Assembly: GCA_947483545.1 (NCBI GenBank)
Contig: CANKNP010000067.1
Coordinates: 1-17,650, forward strand
Length of the DNA: 17,650 nt
Direction: 5' to 3'
From: Deltaproteobacteria bacterium
Lineage (GTDB): Bacteria; Myxococcota; UBA796; SXON01
A program made the translations under genes and the position numbers. Below the pieces are notes generated by a model. It did no database searches. It saw nothing but the letters and a program-made list of their open reading frames with translations, and was not told the origin of the DNA. Below, piece by piece: positions 7,211 through 14,797 of the stretch (the first letter of the stretch is position 1; the number at the start of each line of letters is the position of its first letter).

Positions 7211-7867
7211 ATGCGCATTCCCCACACTCCGGAGATCCTCCTCGCCCTGCGGAGCCCAACGCCGGAGGAGCCGCTCCGCATCCTCGTGAGCGGGTGCCTC
7301 GCGGGAATGGGCTGCGGGGTCAACGGCACCGACTACGGGTTGGGCGTAGTGCTTCGCGACCTGCTCTCGGTGGGCGCGGTGCGGGCGTTTCCCTACTGCC
7401 CCGAGGAGGTCGGACTCGGAACCCCGAGGACCTTGCCCGACATTCATGGCGGCGATGGGCACGACGTGCTCGACGGGCGCGCTCGGGTGCTCGACGAGCA
7501 CGGCACCGACCTGACGGACGGGATGGTGGCCGGTGCACGGGGAATGCTCGCCTTTGCACTTTCGAACCGGGTTGAGCTCGCGATCCTCACGGACATGAGC
7601 GCGGCCTGCGGAACACAGGTCATCTCGGATGGGTGCCGTCTCGTGGAGCACCGTCGCTTTCGAGCTGGCGTTGGTGTCGCCGCGGCGCTTTTGCTTCGCA
7701 ACGCGATCGCCGTCGTGAGCCAGCGCGACCCCAGGTCGATCGGCATTCTACGCGAGAAGATCGAGCCAGGGTTTCGCCACGACCCGGTGGCCGTGGATTA
7801 CCATGAGTCGAGCTGGTACGTGCGGCAGTTTGGCGCGGCGGGCGCCCCTCCACAATCCGAAACCTGA
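7211..7867 (+). CDS. DUF523 / TudS-like (2-thiouracil desulfurase family) protein
   Basis: This 218-residue protein is of the DUF523 family, whose characterised member TudS uses a [4Fe-4S] cluster held by three cysteines to desulfurate thiouracil. The expected landmarks are present: LVSGCLAGMGCGVNG (Cys29, Cys35), PYCPEEVGLGTPR (Cys63), and LTDMSAACGTQVISDG (Cys133). Cys29, Cys63 and Cys133 match the cluster-binding pattern. The C-terminal part (about 140-218, with IGILREKIEPGF) is longer than in minimal members and is unassigned. GAGGG lies just before the ATG, 5 nt after the Uma2 stop, so the two genes are very likely co-transcribed. The family call is strong. Activity on thio-bases is an inference, because LTDMSAACG differs from the usual 'LKxxSPSCG'. 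Confidence 0.85.
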   Translation: MRIPHTPEILLALRSPTPEEPLRILVSGCLAGMGCGVNGTDYGLGVVLRDLLSVGAVRAFPYCPEEVGLGTPRTLPDIHGGDGHDVLDGRARVLDEHGTDLTDGMVAGARGMLAFALSNRVELAILTDMSAACGTQVISDGCRLVEHRRFRAGVGVAAALLLRNAIAVVSQRDPRSIGILREKIEPGFRHDPVAVDYHESSWYVRQFGAAGAPPQSET

Positions 7868-7874
7868 CTTGCGG

Positions 7875-7892
7875 CGTTCACGAGTGTGAACG
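7875..7892 (+). terminator. Possible terminator hairpin after the Uma2-DUF523 pair
   Basis: CGTTCAC-GAGT-GTGAACG is a perfect 7-bp hairpin starting 8 nt after the DUF523 stop. Only TTC follows rather than a proper T-run, so it could equally be an operator or chance palindrome. Confidence 0.35.
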
Positions 7893-8006
7893 TTCATCCA
7901 GGATAGCTGCCTCCCCGTAGGCATCGCCATCGTCGTCGGCCTCGACGCCATCGCAGCTCTGATCGACCTCGTCGCCGGGAAACTCGACGGCATCGAACGC
8001 TGCCCG
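7878..8006 (-). pseudogene. Remnant of a MopE-type metal-binding repeat protein
   Basis: On the minus strand, the frame ending at the TGA 7880-7878 reads FDAVEFPGDEVDQSCDGVE followed by ADDDGDAYGE. This is the pattern of the MopE-like putative metal-binding repeat (P-G-x-E-x-x-D-x-x-CDG ... D-DDGD-x-Y). Upstream the frame degenerates into the mirror image of other sequence, with no start or signal peptide. I take it as a leftover of one repeat from a deleted gene. The resemblance is specific but short. Confidence 0.45.
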
Positions 8007-8025
8007 CGTCCACGGAGCCGGGGGA

Positions 8026-8077
8026 GCGGGGGAGGAGCTGCGCAGCGAGGTGTTCTGGCTGGACCAGCGGGTGGCGG
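8026..8077 (+). repeat. 52-bp copy of the 3' part of the calycin-like gene (5864-5915)
   Basis: Positions 8026-8077 match 5864-5915 at 50 of 52 bases without gaps. In the gene frame both encode GEELRSEVFWxDQRVA. One difference is synonymous (GAA/GAG); the other changes Pro to Leu. Sequence on either side differs. This is a truncated duplicate or the last trace of a paralogous gene. Confidence 0.85.
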
Positions 8078-8125
8078 GCTGCTCGCCCTGCTCGACCTGT
8101 CCGGTTGGTAGGCGAATCCCCACGA

Positions 8126-8155
8126 TTGACGCCGATGTGTCACGGGTGCTACCCT
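8126..8155 (+). promoter_or_regulatory. Candidate sigma70-type promoter of the Asp-Thr-repeat lipoprotein
   Basis: TTGACG (8126-8131) and TACCCT (8150-8155) are separated by 18 nt. The -35 matches the consensus at five of six positions, the -10 at three of six. Transcription would start about 14 nt before the ATG at 8176, leaving a very short leader. Confidence 0.4.
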
Positions 8156-8175
8156 GCGGCGTCTCCGGGACTCCG

Positions 8176-8826
<651 letters not shown>

Positions 8827-9264
8827 ATCCCTGCGGTCCAGCGCAGGATCGCTCTGGTTGCGGCTCCCGGGAGGATGGTCTTTGGGTGGGGCGTTGACCC
8901 GGGTGCGTTGAAGAGTTGGTGGGTCGTGAGACGGGCCGGGCGGCCTGCCTCCACGCGCTCAGGATGGACGGTCGGCGGGTCATCTCCGTGCGAATCCGCG
9001 CTCGGTTCCTCGATCCGCGCGGTGGCCTCCCCCTGTCGGAGGAGATCGACACGCTGGTGCCGGTTTGGGGGGGAACGCTTGCCAACCCGCGCTCCCGCCG
9101 CTCGCCCCGGCCGTGTGCAACGCGATCTTCGCGGCTACGGGCGCGGATCCGGAGATTGCGCGGTCCCCCGGGGAAGCGTGCTTACGAGAGCCATCTTCTT
9201 GCTGCCCTCGAGCCAAACCGCCCGCCTTCGGGCCAGTAACGTCACAATACCGAGGCTCGACAGC
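8827..9264. other. 438-bp spacer containing a molybdenum-hydroxylase remnant
   Basis: No intact gene is visible. A coding-like remnant sits at 9068-9190 and a small GCCCG-CCTT-CGGGC hairpin at 9220-9233. A frame open from 8875 through this spacer into the next gene has no protein-like character before 9265. Confidence 0.5.
9068..9190 (+). pseudogene. Remnant of the C-terminus of a xanthine-dehydrogenase-family molybdopterin subunit
   Basis: The plus-strand frame reads PALPPLAPAVCNAIFAATG and then ADPEIARSP. 'LPPLAPAVCNAIFAATG-' is the conserved C-terminal motif of xanthine dehydrogenase, aldehyde oxidase and isoquinoline oxidoreductase large subunits, where it is normally followed by a basic 'kRiR.LP' end. 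Here the end is altered and nothing recognisable lies upstream in frame, so it is a scrap of a deleted gene. Confidence 0.5.
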
Positions 9265-10446
9265 ATGAAACTCATGTTTCCACCTGACCCCACCACGTTC
9301 GTGCCGAGGCTGTTCAACTGGCTGGACCATGGTGGCGGGTTGAGCGCCGTGGAACGCTCGGACGCCCTCGCGCGGATCGGCCGCGGCGAGAGCCTCGAAC
9401 GCGCGCTACTGGACGCAGGGCTGCCGCCGGCCGACCTTGTTCGGGGATTTCTCGATGCGATGGGTTCCTACGCGATTCCATTCAAGGGCCTCGCCACGAA
9501 TCAGGCGACAGCGCGCCAGATCCCCCAGGCGCTGGCGCTTCAGCTCCGGCTCTTACCACTGGTTCTAAGCGATGATTCGCTCATCGCCATCGGGGACGCC
9601 AACGCAGAGAGCCAGCCCGACATCCGCGTCGGCCCAACCTCGCGTCGTGTCGTGGTGCTGGCGACGACGTCAACGTTCGAAGCGGACGCGGACGAACTGT
9701 ACGCCTTGATCGCGCAAAACGATCCGGGAGAGGCGTCGATCGCTGACTACTTCGCCCGTCGCGGCATCCTGGACCCGGACAAGGCGCGAGCGCTGCGACA
9801 AGCACAGCCGGTGGCCGGACCTGACATGTGGGTCGATGCGGCGTTGGCCGGCGGCGCGTCGGAGGCCATGGTGGCGGCGGTTCAAGCAGCCTTCGTCGAC
9901 CGACCCCTGCACTCGTTCGAACGGCTGCGACAGTTTCGCGATCCCGGGTTGGATCAGCGTGTGCCGAAGGCTTTCGCCGCGCGCTCCGGGATTCTCGCGC
10001 TCCGCGAAGCAGGTCCGCATGTCACGCTCCTGGTGGTCCGTATGCCGGACTTCGATTTGTTGCAGCGCATCCTCGCGGATGCCGGCATCACGAGCGCATC
10101 GGCGGTGCTCTCGACGCGCGCCGCGTTCCATCGACTGCTCGACCTCGCGTACGGAGAAACCCCCTCGGCCGCGGCGCCGACGCGAGCGTCGCGTTGGCGT
10201 ACATGCTCGAGTCCCTGGCTCTCCCGATCCTCGTGTCGCCGCCCGGGACCCCGCGAGCGGTCGCTGTCCTGCCACACCGCTGGTGGGCTCCGGACCTCGT
10301 CAAGCGCTGGACGACGGCGCGGACCGGGCCCCGTCCCACGCGGAGTTGAACCGCCCCTCCCAGCGACAACGCAACCGCCTATGCCCAGCGCAAGCCAGGC
10401 CCGACCCGGGACCTACCCCCCGCGCACAACCACGCCCGGCGCCTGA
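9265..10446 (+). CDS. GspE-N/MshEN-like double-domain protein, apparent frameshift near its end
   Basis: The predicted soluble protein starts at ATG 9265, with GAGG about 9 nt upstream. Residues about 28-150 resemble the N-terminal domain of type II secretion and pilus ATPases (GspE-N/MshEN): RIGRGESLERALLDAGL, then IPQALALQLRLLPLVLSDDSLIAIGDA. A second, degenerate copy spans about 150-300 (IADYFARRGILDPDKARALR, VPKAFAARSGILAL, LLVVRMPDFDLLQRIL). No Walker A/B or ATPase part is present. MshEN domains can bind cyclic-di-GMP, so this may be a signalling adaptor; that is inference. From about residue 299 the literal frame becomes Arg/Ser/Pro-rich and runs 34 bp into the convergent gene. One base missing in the C-run 10160-10164 would restore ADASVALAYMLESLALPILV and end at 10349 (361 residues). 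The gene is firm; the end is uncertain. Confidence 0.7.
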   Translation: MKLMFPPDPTTFVPRLFNWLDHGGGLSAVERSDALARIGRGESLERALLDAGLPPADLVRGFLDAMGSYAIPFKGLATNQATARQIPQALALQLRLLPLVLSDDSLIAIGDANAESQPDIRVGPTSRRVVVLATTSTFEADADELYALIAQNDPGEASIADYFARRGILDPDKARALRQAQPVAGPDMWVDAALAGGASEAMVAAVQAAFVDRPLHSFERLRQFRDPGLDQRVPKAFAARSGILALREAGPHVTLLVVRMPDFDLLQRILADAGITSASAVLSTRAAFHRLLDLAYGETPSAAAPTRASRWRTCSSPWLSRSSCRRPGPRERSLSCHTAGGLRTSSSAGRRRGPGPVPRGVEPPLPATTQPPMPSASQARPGTYPPRTTTPGA

Positions 10447-11219
10447 AGCGGCGCCTCGAACGCCACACCCCACTCTGCAGCGTGGAAGCCGCTACGCAGG
10501 ATCGTCGGCATGTCGGCAGGCTCGACGGCCCGGCAGCCGGGAGCCACGAGGAACCAGGCGCGCAGGAAGGAGTCAGGCTCGGGGTCGATCTTGACAGTCG
10601 CGAGGCCCTCGAACTGTGGGTAGACCGTCATCCAGGGCGTTTCGGGAAACTCGCCGTCCCACCCCGTCGAGAAGTCCGCGATCTCGTTGGGCAGGAAGCC
10701 GAGCTCAGCCATGGCGCCCTCGATGGAGAACTGGGCAAGCGGGCCCGGGACGCACCAGCCGCTATCCTGCTGCAAACCTGCCAGATCGTAATTCATCTCG
10801 TAGAATAGAAAGTCGCGCTCGCCAACCGGAGTGTCCAGCACCCCGTCCGGCCAGGCTGTCACTCTCCACCCATCGATTGGATAGCGTGGGTCAGACTCGG
10901 TGATCCGGCGCCAGGCCGGTAGACGGACGGAGATGTCGGCCGCTTCAGTTGGGTAGAGGTACAGATTTGGCTTGTCGACGCTCACATGCTCGGACAACGT
11001 GGCCACGATGAAGCCTGAGCAGGTCGATTCGTCCGCGACTTCCACCGTGCCGCAAAACGCGTAGTCGCCGGAGGCGAATACCTCGACCGCGTACTCGGCT
11101 GGCGCGACCGTAGCCTCGAACTGGCCATGTTTCGGGGTGGGCGTAGCCACGACGTCGCCCTGCCTGCCGCCGGTGTCGGTACATGTGTTGAGGCCCTCGA
11201 CGAGGGTCATGACATACAC
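10413..11219 (-). pseudogene. C-terminal part of a split lipoprotein gene ('KPNLYLYP' family)
   Basis: This frame encodes up to 268 residues. The segment VDKPNLYLYPTEAADISVRL, followed by YPIDGWRVTAWPDG, FLFYEMNYD and WFLVAPG, belongs to an uncharacterised family recognised by a 'KPxIYLYP' motif and a beta-rich domain. The same frame stays coding upstream of 11219 (IEQPFGSPAATDVYV) until an in-frame TAG at 11258-11256, and beyond that reads CGPDFSDESNLCG before joining the other half in a different frame. It is therefore best read as the 3' part of one gene whose 5' part is 11207-11698. Separate translation from GTG 11219 or ATG 11210 (ATGA overlap) is possible but would lack the export signal. 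The function is unknown. Confidence 0.6.
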
Positions 11220-11698
11220 GTCGGTAGCTGCGGGTGAGCCGAACGGCTGCTCGATCTAGCCGCACAGGTTGCTCTCGTCGGAGAAGTCGGGGCCGCATGC
11301 AACAGCTGGCGCAAAAGCCCAGGCTGCTGCATGACGATGCCCTCCCGGCTGGCGATCGCGCGGTAGACGCTCTGACCGGGGCCGACGATTGGCTGCTCGA
11401 CGCCGAAAAAATGAAATTCCCCGAGCGTCAGATCGGCGTGCTCGACGATCGGCAGGTCGATGCCGCCGGCCTGCAGGGATCGTTCGTACCACTCGCGCGG
11501 CGTGCCAGGTGTCGTCGCCTCCGTCACGCCGATGGCATCCAGCGGTGGCGCCGTGCTCGCATCCCGCGAAGGGATGCCAGTTCCGCCAACGCCAGCTGGA
11601 CCACTGCCAGCACCGGGGGGCGTCGCCTTGCATCCTCCGGCGGCGGCAGCGATGAGGGCGAACGACAAGAGCGCTACCAACGTGGATTCACGGTGCAT
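11207..11698 (-). pseudogene. N-terminal part of a split lipoprotein gene
   Basis: The frame opens at ATG 11698 with a signal peptide (LVALLSFALIAAAAGGC, Cys23 as lipidation site). A Gly/Pro/Ala-rich linker and a short folded region follow (REWYERSLQAGGIDLPIVEH, LGEFHFFGVEQPIVGPGQ, YRAIASREGIVMQQPGLL). After QLLHA near 11297 the frame loses its protein character (TSPTRATCAARSSSRS) and stops at 11207. The neighbouring frame takes over with G/C third positions, implying loss of one base next to the G-run at 11289-11292. With the downstream half it forms one gene covering 11698 to 10413. Only the signal and linker are intact here, so this piece alone is unlikely to function. No good Shine-Dalgarno precedes the ATG. 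Confidence 0.6.
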
Positions 11699-11925
11699 CT
11701 TGGCACATATCCGCGTCGAGGACGGACTTGGCCCGGCCGCCGAAATCCCCCCCGGCGAGGGGCGGGCGCGACGGGGCGCTGGCCGGCCGGATCCGCGACG
11801 CTGGGCGAAGCGCAGCAGAGCGCCCTCGAGCAGGGGGGCGCGGATCGTGACACAGCGGGGCGGGGTGCGTAAGGCGCGTTTTCGCCCGGGCGGATCTTCG
11901 GCCCCGCGGCCTCCCCGGCGGAGGC

Positions 11926-12807
11926 GTGAGACCAGCTACACTCCTCCGCAACCCGGCGCCAAGCTTGCTGACCCTGACCTTGCTCCCTCTGACCGCGTGC
12001 CTGCCGCAGCTCCCCGACGTTCAGACCGACCGCACTTCTGACTCGGACACCGCCATCGATCCGGACACCTTCGTGAAGATCCCCGCCGGCACGTTTGACA
12101 TGGGGAGTACGCCAGGGCAGCCCGAGTACGGGTACGGCGTCCACACCGTGACGCTCACACACGCGTACTACGTGGGGGTGAGGGAGGTGACGCAGGGTGA
12201 GTTCACGGCGGTGATGGGGTACGACCCGGCGTCCTTCACGGACTGCGACGGGCTTGGCCCAGACAACTGTCCGGTGGAGGGGGTGACCTGGGGCGAATTC
12301 GCTGCTTACGCCAACGCAGTGTCCGACGCCGCGGGCGTGCAGAGGTGCTACACCTGCGCCGGGTCTGGAGCCGGCGTCGCGTGCGACATCGGGATGAACC
12401 CGTACGACTGCACGGGGTATCGGCTCTTGACGGAGTCGGAGTGGGAGGGCGCCGCGCGTTGTGGCACGGACACGGAGTTCGCCGGGTCGAACACATCGGC
12501 GGATGTGGCGTGGACATCCGAGAACAGCAACGACAGCACGCACACGGTGGCGGGCCTCGCCCCGAACGCGTGCGGCCTCTACGACTTGAGCGGCAACGTG
12601 TGGGAGTGGACGCAGGATTGGCACGGCGACTACCCGTCTGGCAGCGTCACAGACCCCACTGGCGCGGAATCCGGCTCCAACCGTGTCATTCGCGGTGGCG
12701 GCTGGACCTACACCGCGGACTATGCGTCCGTCTCCCTCCGCTACGACGTCCACCCGCAGGACTCCTACGCCGATCTGGGCTTCCGGCTCGGGAGGTCGAG
12801 CCCCTGA
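11926..12807 (+). CDS. Formylglycine-generating-enzyme-fold (SUMF1/FGE) lipoprotein, probably non-catalytic
   Basis: This 293-residue exported lipoprotein has a hydrophobic signal ending in LPLTAC (Cys25), then a short Asp/Thr linker. The FGE-sulfatase domain spans about 48-290: FVKIPAGTFDMGS (49-61), VGVREVTQGEFTAVMG, PVEGVTWGEFAAYAN (116-130), YRLLTESEWEGAARCG (165-180), GLYDLSGNVWEWTQDW (217-232) and VIRGGGW (254-260) leading to DLGFRLGR. True FGEs have two active-site cysteines between RGGSW and GFR; here that stretch (TYTADYASVSLRYD) has none, so sulfatase activation is unlikely. Six cysteines lie between residues 107 and 179. The GTG start keeps the complete signal; GGAGG is only 1 nt away, so the exact start is unsure. 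The role is probably binding or structural, which is inference. Confidence 0.85.
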   Translation: MRPATLLRNPAPSLLTLTLLPLTACLPQLPDVQTDRTSDSDTAIDPDTFVKIPAGTFDMGSTPGQPEYGYGVHTVTLTHAYYVGVREVTQGEFTAVMGYDPASFTDCDGLGPDNCPVEGVTWGEFAAYANAVSDAAGVQRCYTCAGSGAGVACDIGMNPYDCTGYRLLTESEWEGAARCGTDTEFAGSNTSADVAWTSENSNDSTHTVAGLAPNACGLYDLSGNVWEWTQDWHGDYPSGSVTDPTGAESGSNRVIRGGGWTYTADYASVSLRYDVHPQDSYADLGFRLGRSSP

Positions 12808-12968
12808 CGAAGTGCACGGCGCGGGCGAACCTTGTGATTTACAGCGGGGGTGCTGGCCGGGAACGCGGCGCTCCCGAAGTGTCGCCCAGTCGATCAGGTT
12901 CCGACAAAGGCGGTCGAGCAAGAGCCGTTCATGTTTCCTATCCGCGTGAGGTACAAATCCGTCGCGCG

Positions 12969-14570
12969 CTACAGCAGCCCTGGGCTGCCGTTGTTCGCGG
13001 TGGCGACGTCCCGCGTCCCCTTCCCGTTGCTGTCCACCTTGTACACGATCACCGGGGGGGCCTCGATCACGCCGTCCTTGTTGGTGTCGGTGAGCTCAAA
13101 GTCGATGGGCTCGCCGCCGATGAGGATGTCGCCCTTGGCGTCCACGTCGTTCTTGTCCGCGCCGCCCACCGCAAGATCACCGTCGAGGTCGCGGGTGAAG
13201 GAGCCGTAGAAGTCGCCCTTGGAGAGGGTCTTCTGCTTGCCCTTGCTGTCGGCCGCGCCGAGGAGGCTCACTTCGCCTACGAGGTCCAGGCCGAGCGGGT
13301 CCCGGGCGAAGGAAACTTCGTTGGCGAAGACCACGGCGACTTCAGGGTCGAAGGTGAGGGTGTAGCTGGACTCGGTCGTCGCGGCGGCTTTGAGCGTGGA
13401 GGTGAGCGCCACCTTCACGGAGGATGGGAGCGTGGCGCTGGCCCCGTAGGCGGTGGCCGAGAGCGTCCACTTGCCGTCGGTGTCCTGGGTGAGGGCCACG
13501 CAGGTCCCGTTCGCGCAGAGGCCGCGGTCGCCGAAGCTGGACCCCTCCTTCACGCTCGCGCCGTTGATCGTCACCTCGAACACTTCCTTTTCGGGGGAGC
13601 CAGAGAAGGTGATCGGGACCGCGGCGGCCACCTGGTAGCTGTTGGCGGGGATGGTGAGGGTCTCGCCGCCGTCGAGGTCGATCTGGGCGAAGGCTGGGGC
13701 GCTGGTGGTGGTCCAGTCGGTGGAGACGACCAGCAGTCCGTACGCGTCGCCCGTGGCGATCTCTTCGAAGTAGCGCAGGTCGGCCAACCCCACGCTCGTC
13801 AGCGGGTCCCCATCCGTCGCGAGCGTGTTCACGCCATACCCGCCGTCGTCCCACGCCGTCCCGAGGCTCACGCTGGACTTCTCGAGCTGCTTGCCGTCGA
13901 TGTCGTACGTCGTCGAGTCGATCTCGGTCACGCCCTCGTGGCCAATGGTCAGCTCGCCTTCCCACACCGAGCCGATCTCGCCGAAGGTGACGTCGGTGGT
14001 GACCACCCGCCCCGCATCGGCCTGTGCGGCGCCGAATAATGTCCCCTGGAAGTCGGCGATCGTGCGCCCATACACGTCCGCCCCGGCAAGGTCGAACGTG
14101 ATGTCGTACCCGCCGTCGGGGTTGGCGAACACTTCGGCGGCGAGCAGCTCGATGTCGAGGCTTGACGAAACGGCGTCGCACGCGCCCTTCTCCCAGCAGG
14201 TGTCGGTCGAGTCGGCGGTGAGCGAGATCGAGCCGTCCGCCCCGAGGGTGCCGGAGAACGACATCTGCGCCGTCCCCTTCTCGTCGTAGAGCGTGAGCGT
14301 CGCCTCCGTGTCGGTGGAGGAGAGCTCCTTGACGTATGCGGTCGCGTGCACCCAGGCGTCAGACTCGACGAGGTCGACGGTCTCGGAGCCGGAGTCGGAG
14401 GAGACCTCAAGCTCCACGCTCACCACCTCGCTCGCCGGGTCGTTGTCAAAGACCACGAGATCGTTGCTTTCGCTCTGTGTGTTAAAGGAGAGCTTCGCGA
14501 CGAAGATGTTCATTGCTTGCGCTTCCGGCGTGGCAAACACAAGTGCGAGGAGGGTCGAGGAGACGAGCAT
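12969..14570 (-). CDS. Secreted beta-rich protein of unknown function with EF-hand-like loop
   Basis: The predicted product is a 533-residue exported protein. I chose ATG 14570 because it is preceded by GGAG at 7 nt and opens a proper signal peptide, MLVSSTLLALVFATPEAQA, with cleavage after AQA19. The frame continues upstream to 14768 but that part is other debris. The mature protein is rich in Asp, Thr, Ser and Val and alternates strands and turns, suggesting several beta-sandwich domains. Near the C-terminus are Asp-rich loops: DLDGDLAVGGADKNDVD and DTNKDGVIE, the latter close to a calcium-binding EF-hand loop. Four cysteines appear (a CWEKGAC pair and a CANGTC pair). No lipobox, sortase signal, MYXO-CTERM tail or enzyme motif is seen. 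I do not recognise the family. The gene stands alone on its strand. Confidence 0.8.
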   Translation of the reverse strand: MLVSSTLLALVFATPEAQAMNIFVAKLSFNTQSESNDLVVFDNDPASEVVSVELEVSSDSGSETVDLVESDAWVHATAYVKELSSTDTEATLTLYDEKGTAQMSFSGTLGADGSISLTADSTDTCWEKGACDAVSSSLDIELLAAEVFANPDGGYDITFDLAGADVYGRTIADFQGTLFGAAQADAGRVVTTDVTFGEIGSVWEGELTIGHEGVTEIDSTTYDIDGKQLEKSSVSLGTAWDDGGYGVNTLATDGDPLTSVGLADLRYFEEIATGDAYGLLVVSTDWTTTSAPAFAQIDLDGGETLTIPANSYQVAAAVPITFSGSPEKEVFEVTINGASVKEGSSFGDRGLCANGTCVALTQDTDGKWTLSATAYGASATLPSSVKVALTSTLKAAATTESSYTLTFDPEVAVVFANEVSFARDPLGLDLVGEVSLLGAADSKGKQKTLSKGDFYGSFTRDLDGDLAVGGADKNDVDAKGDILIGGEPIDFELTDTNKDGVIEAPPVIVYKVDSNGKGTRDVATANNGSPGLL

Positions 14571-14625
14571 GAGACACTCCGAGGTGGGGTTTGGCTGACC
14601 CCTCCTGTGTACCCTCGGGGGGGCA

Positions 14626-14646
14626 GGTTGAGACCCCCACTCAACC
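14626..14646. repeat. Inverted repeat GGTTGAG-N7-CTCAACC upstream of the secreted protein gene
   Basis: A perfect 7-bp inverted repeat with a 7-nt centre lies 56-76 nt before the ATG at 14570. It could be an operator, or a hairpin in the leader. No T-run follows on either strand, so it is not a clear terminator. Confidence 0.45.
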
Positions 14647-14684
14647 CCCAATCTGCACGCGCCGAGGTTCACGGGCGAACGCGC

Positions 14685-14768
14685 GCCCACCGCCCGGTAT
14701 CCCTTCTTCGTCTTCTCCTTCACCAGCTTGTCCCGTTCCTTCGCGGCCTCGGTCGGGGAGGGCCGCAT
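14685..14768 (-). pseudogene. Tail of a lost WGR-domain gene
   Basis: On the minus strand this stretch reads EAAKERDKLVKEKTKKGYRA. This is the characteristic end of a WGR domain ('...A...f.klv.eKtkKGY...'), a module often found with molybdate-metabolism or PARP-like proteins. The conserved Trp-Gly-Arg part that should lie upstream is absent; that space is taken by the start of the oppositely directed membrane protein gene. It is in frame with the downstream secreted protein, which creates a misleadingly long ORF. Confidence 0.55.
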
Positions 14769-14797
14769 TCCTTTTCGCGATTGGATAGGCTCGGGGG

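Larger units (their letters stand above)
7868..8175. other. 308-bp spacer made of unrelated remnants
   Basis: From left to right the spacer holds a hairpin, a minus-strand metal-binding repeat remnant, a 52-bp copy of part of the calycin-like gene (plus strand) and a candidate promoter for the Asp-Thr-repeat lipoprotein. No intact gene is visible. Confidence 0.5.

Noticed and set aside
8875..9264. Upstream extension of the GspE-N-like gene to 8875
   Set aside because: The added 130 residues are Arg/Ser/Pro-rich with no domain, while ATG 9265 has a ribosome-binding site and begins the conserved domain.
12345..14039. 564-residue plus-strand ORF
   Set aside because: It is out of frame with the FGE-fold gene and antisense to the secreted protein, both of which have signal peptides and proper domain motifs.
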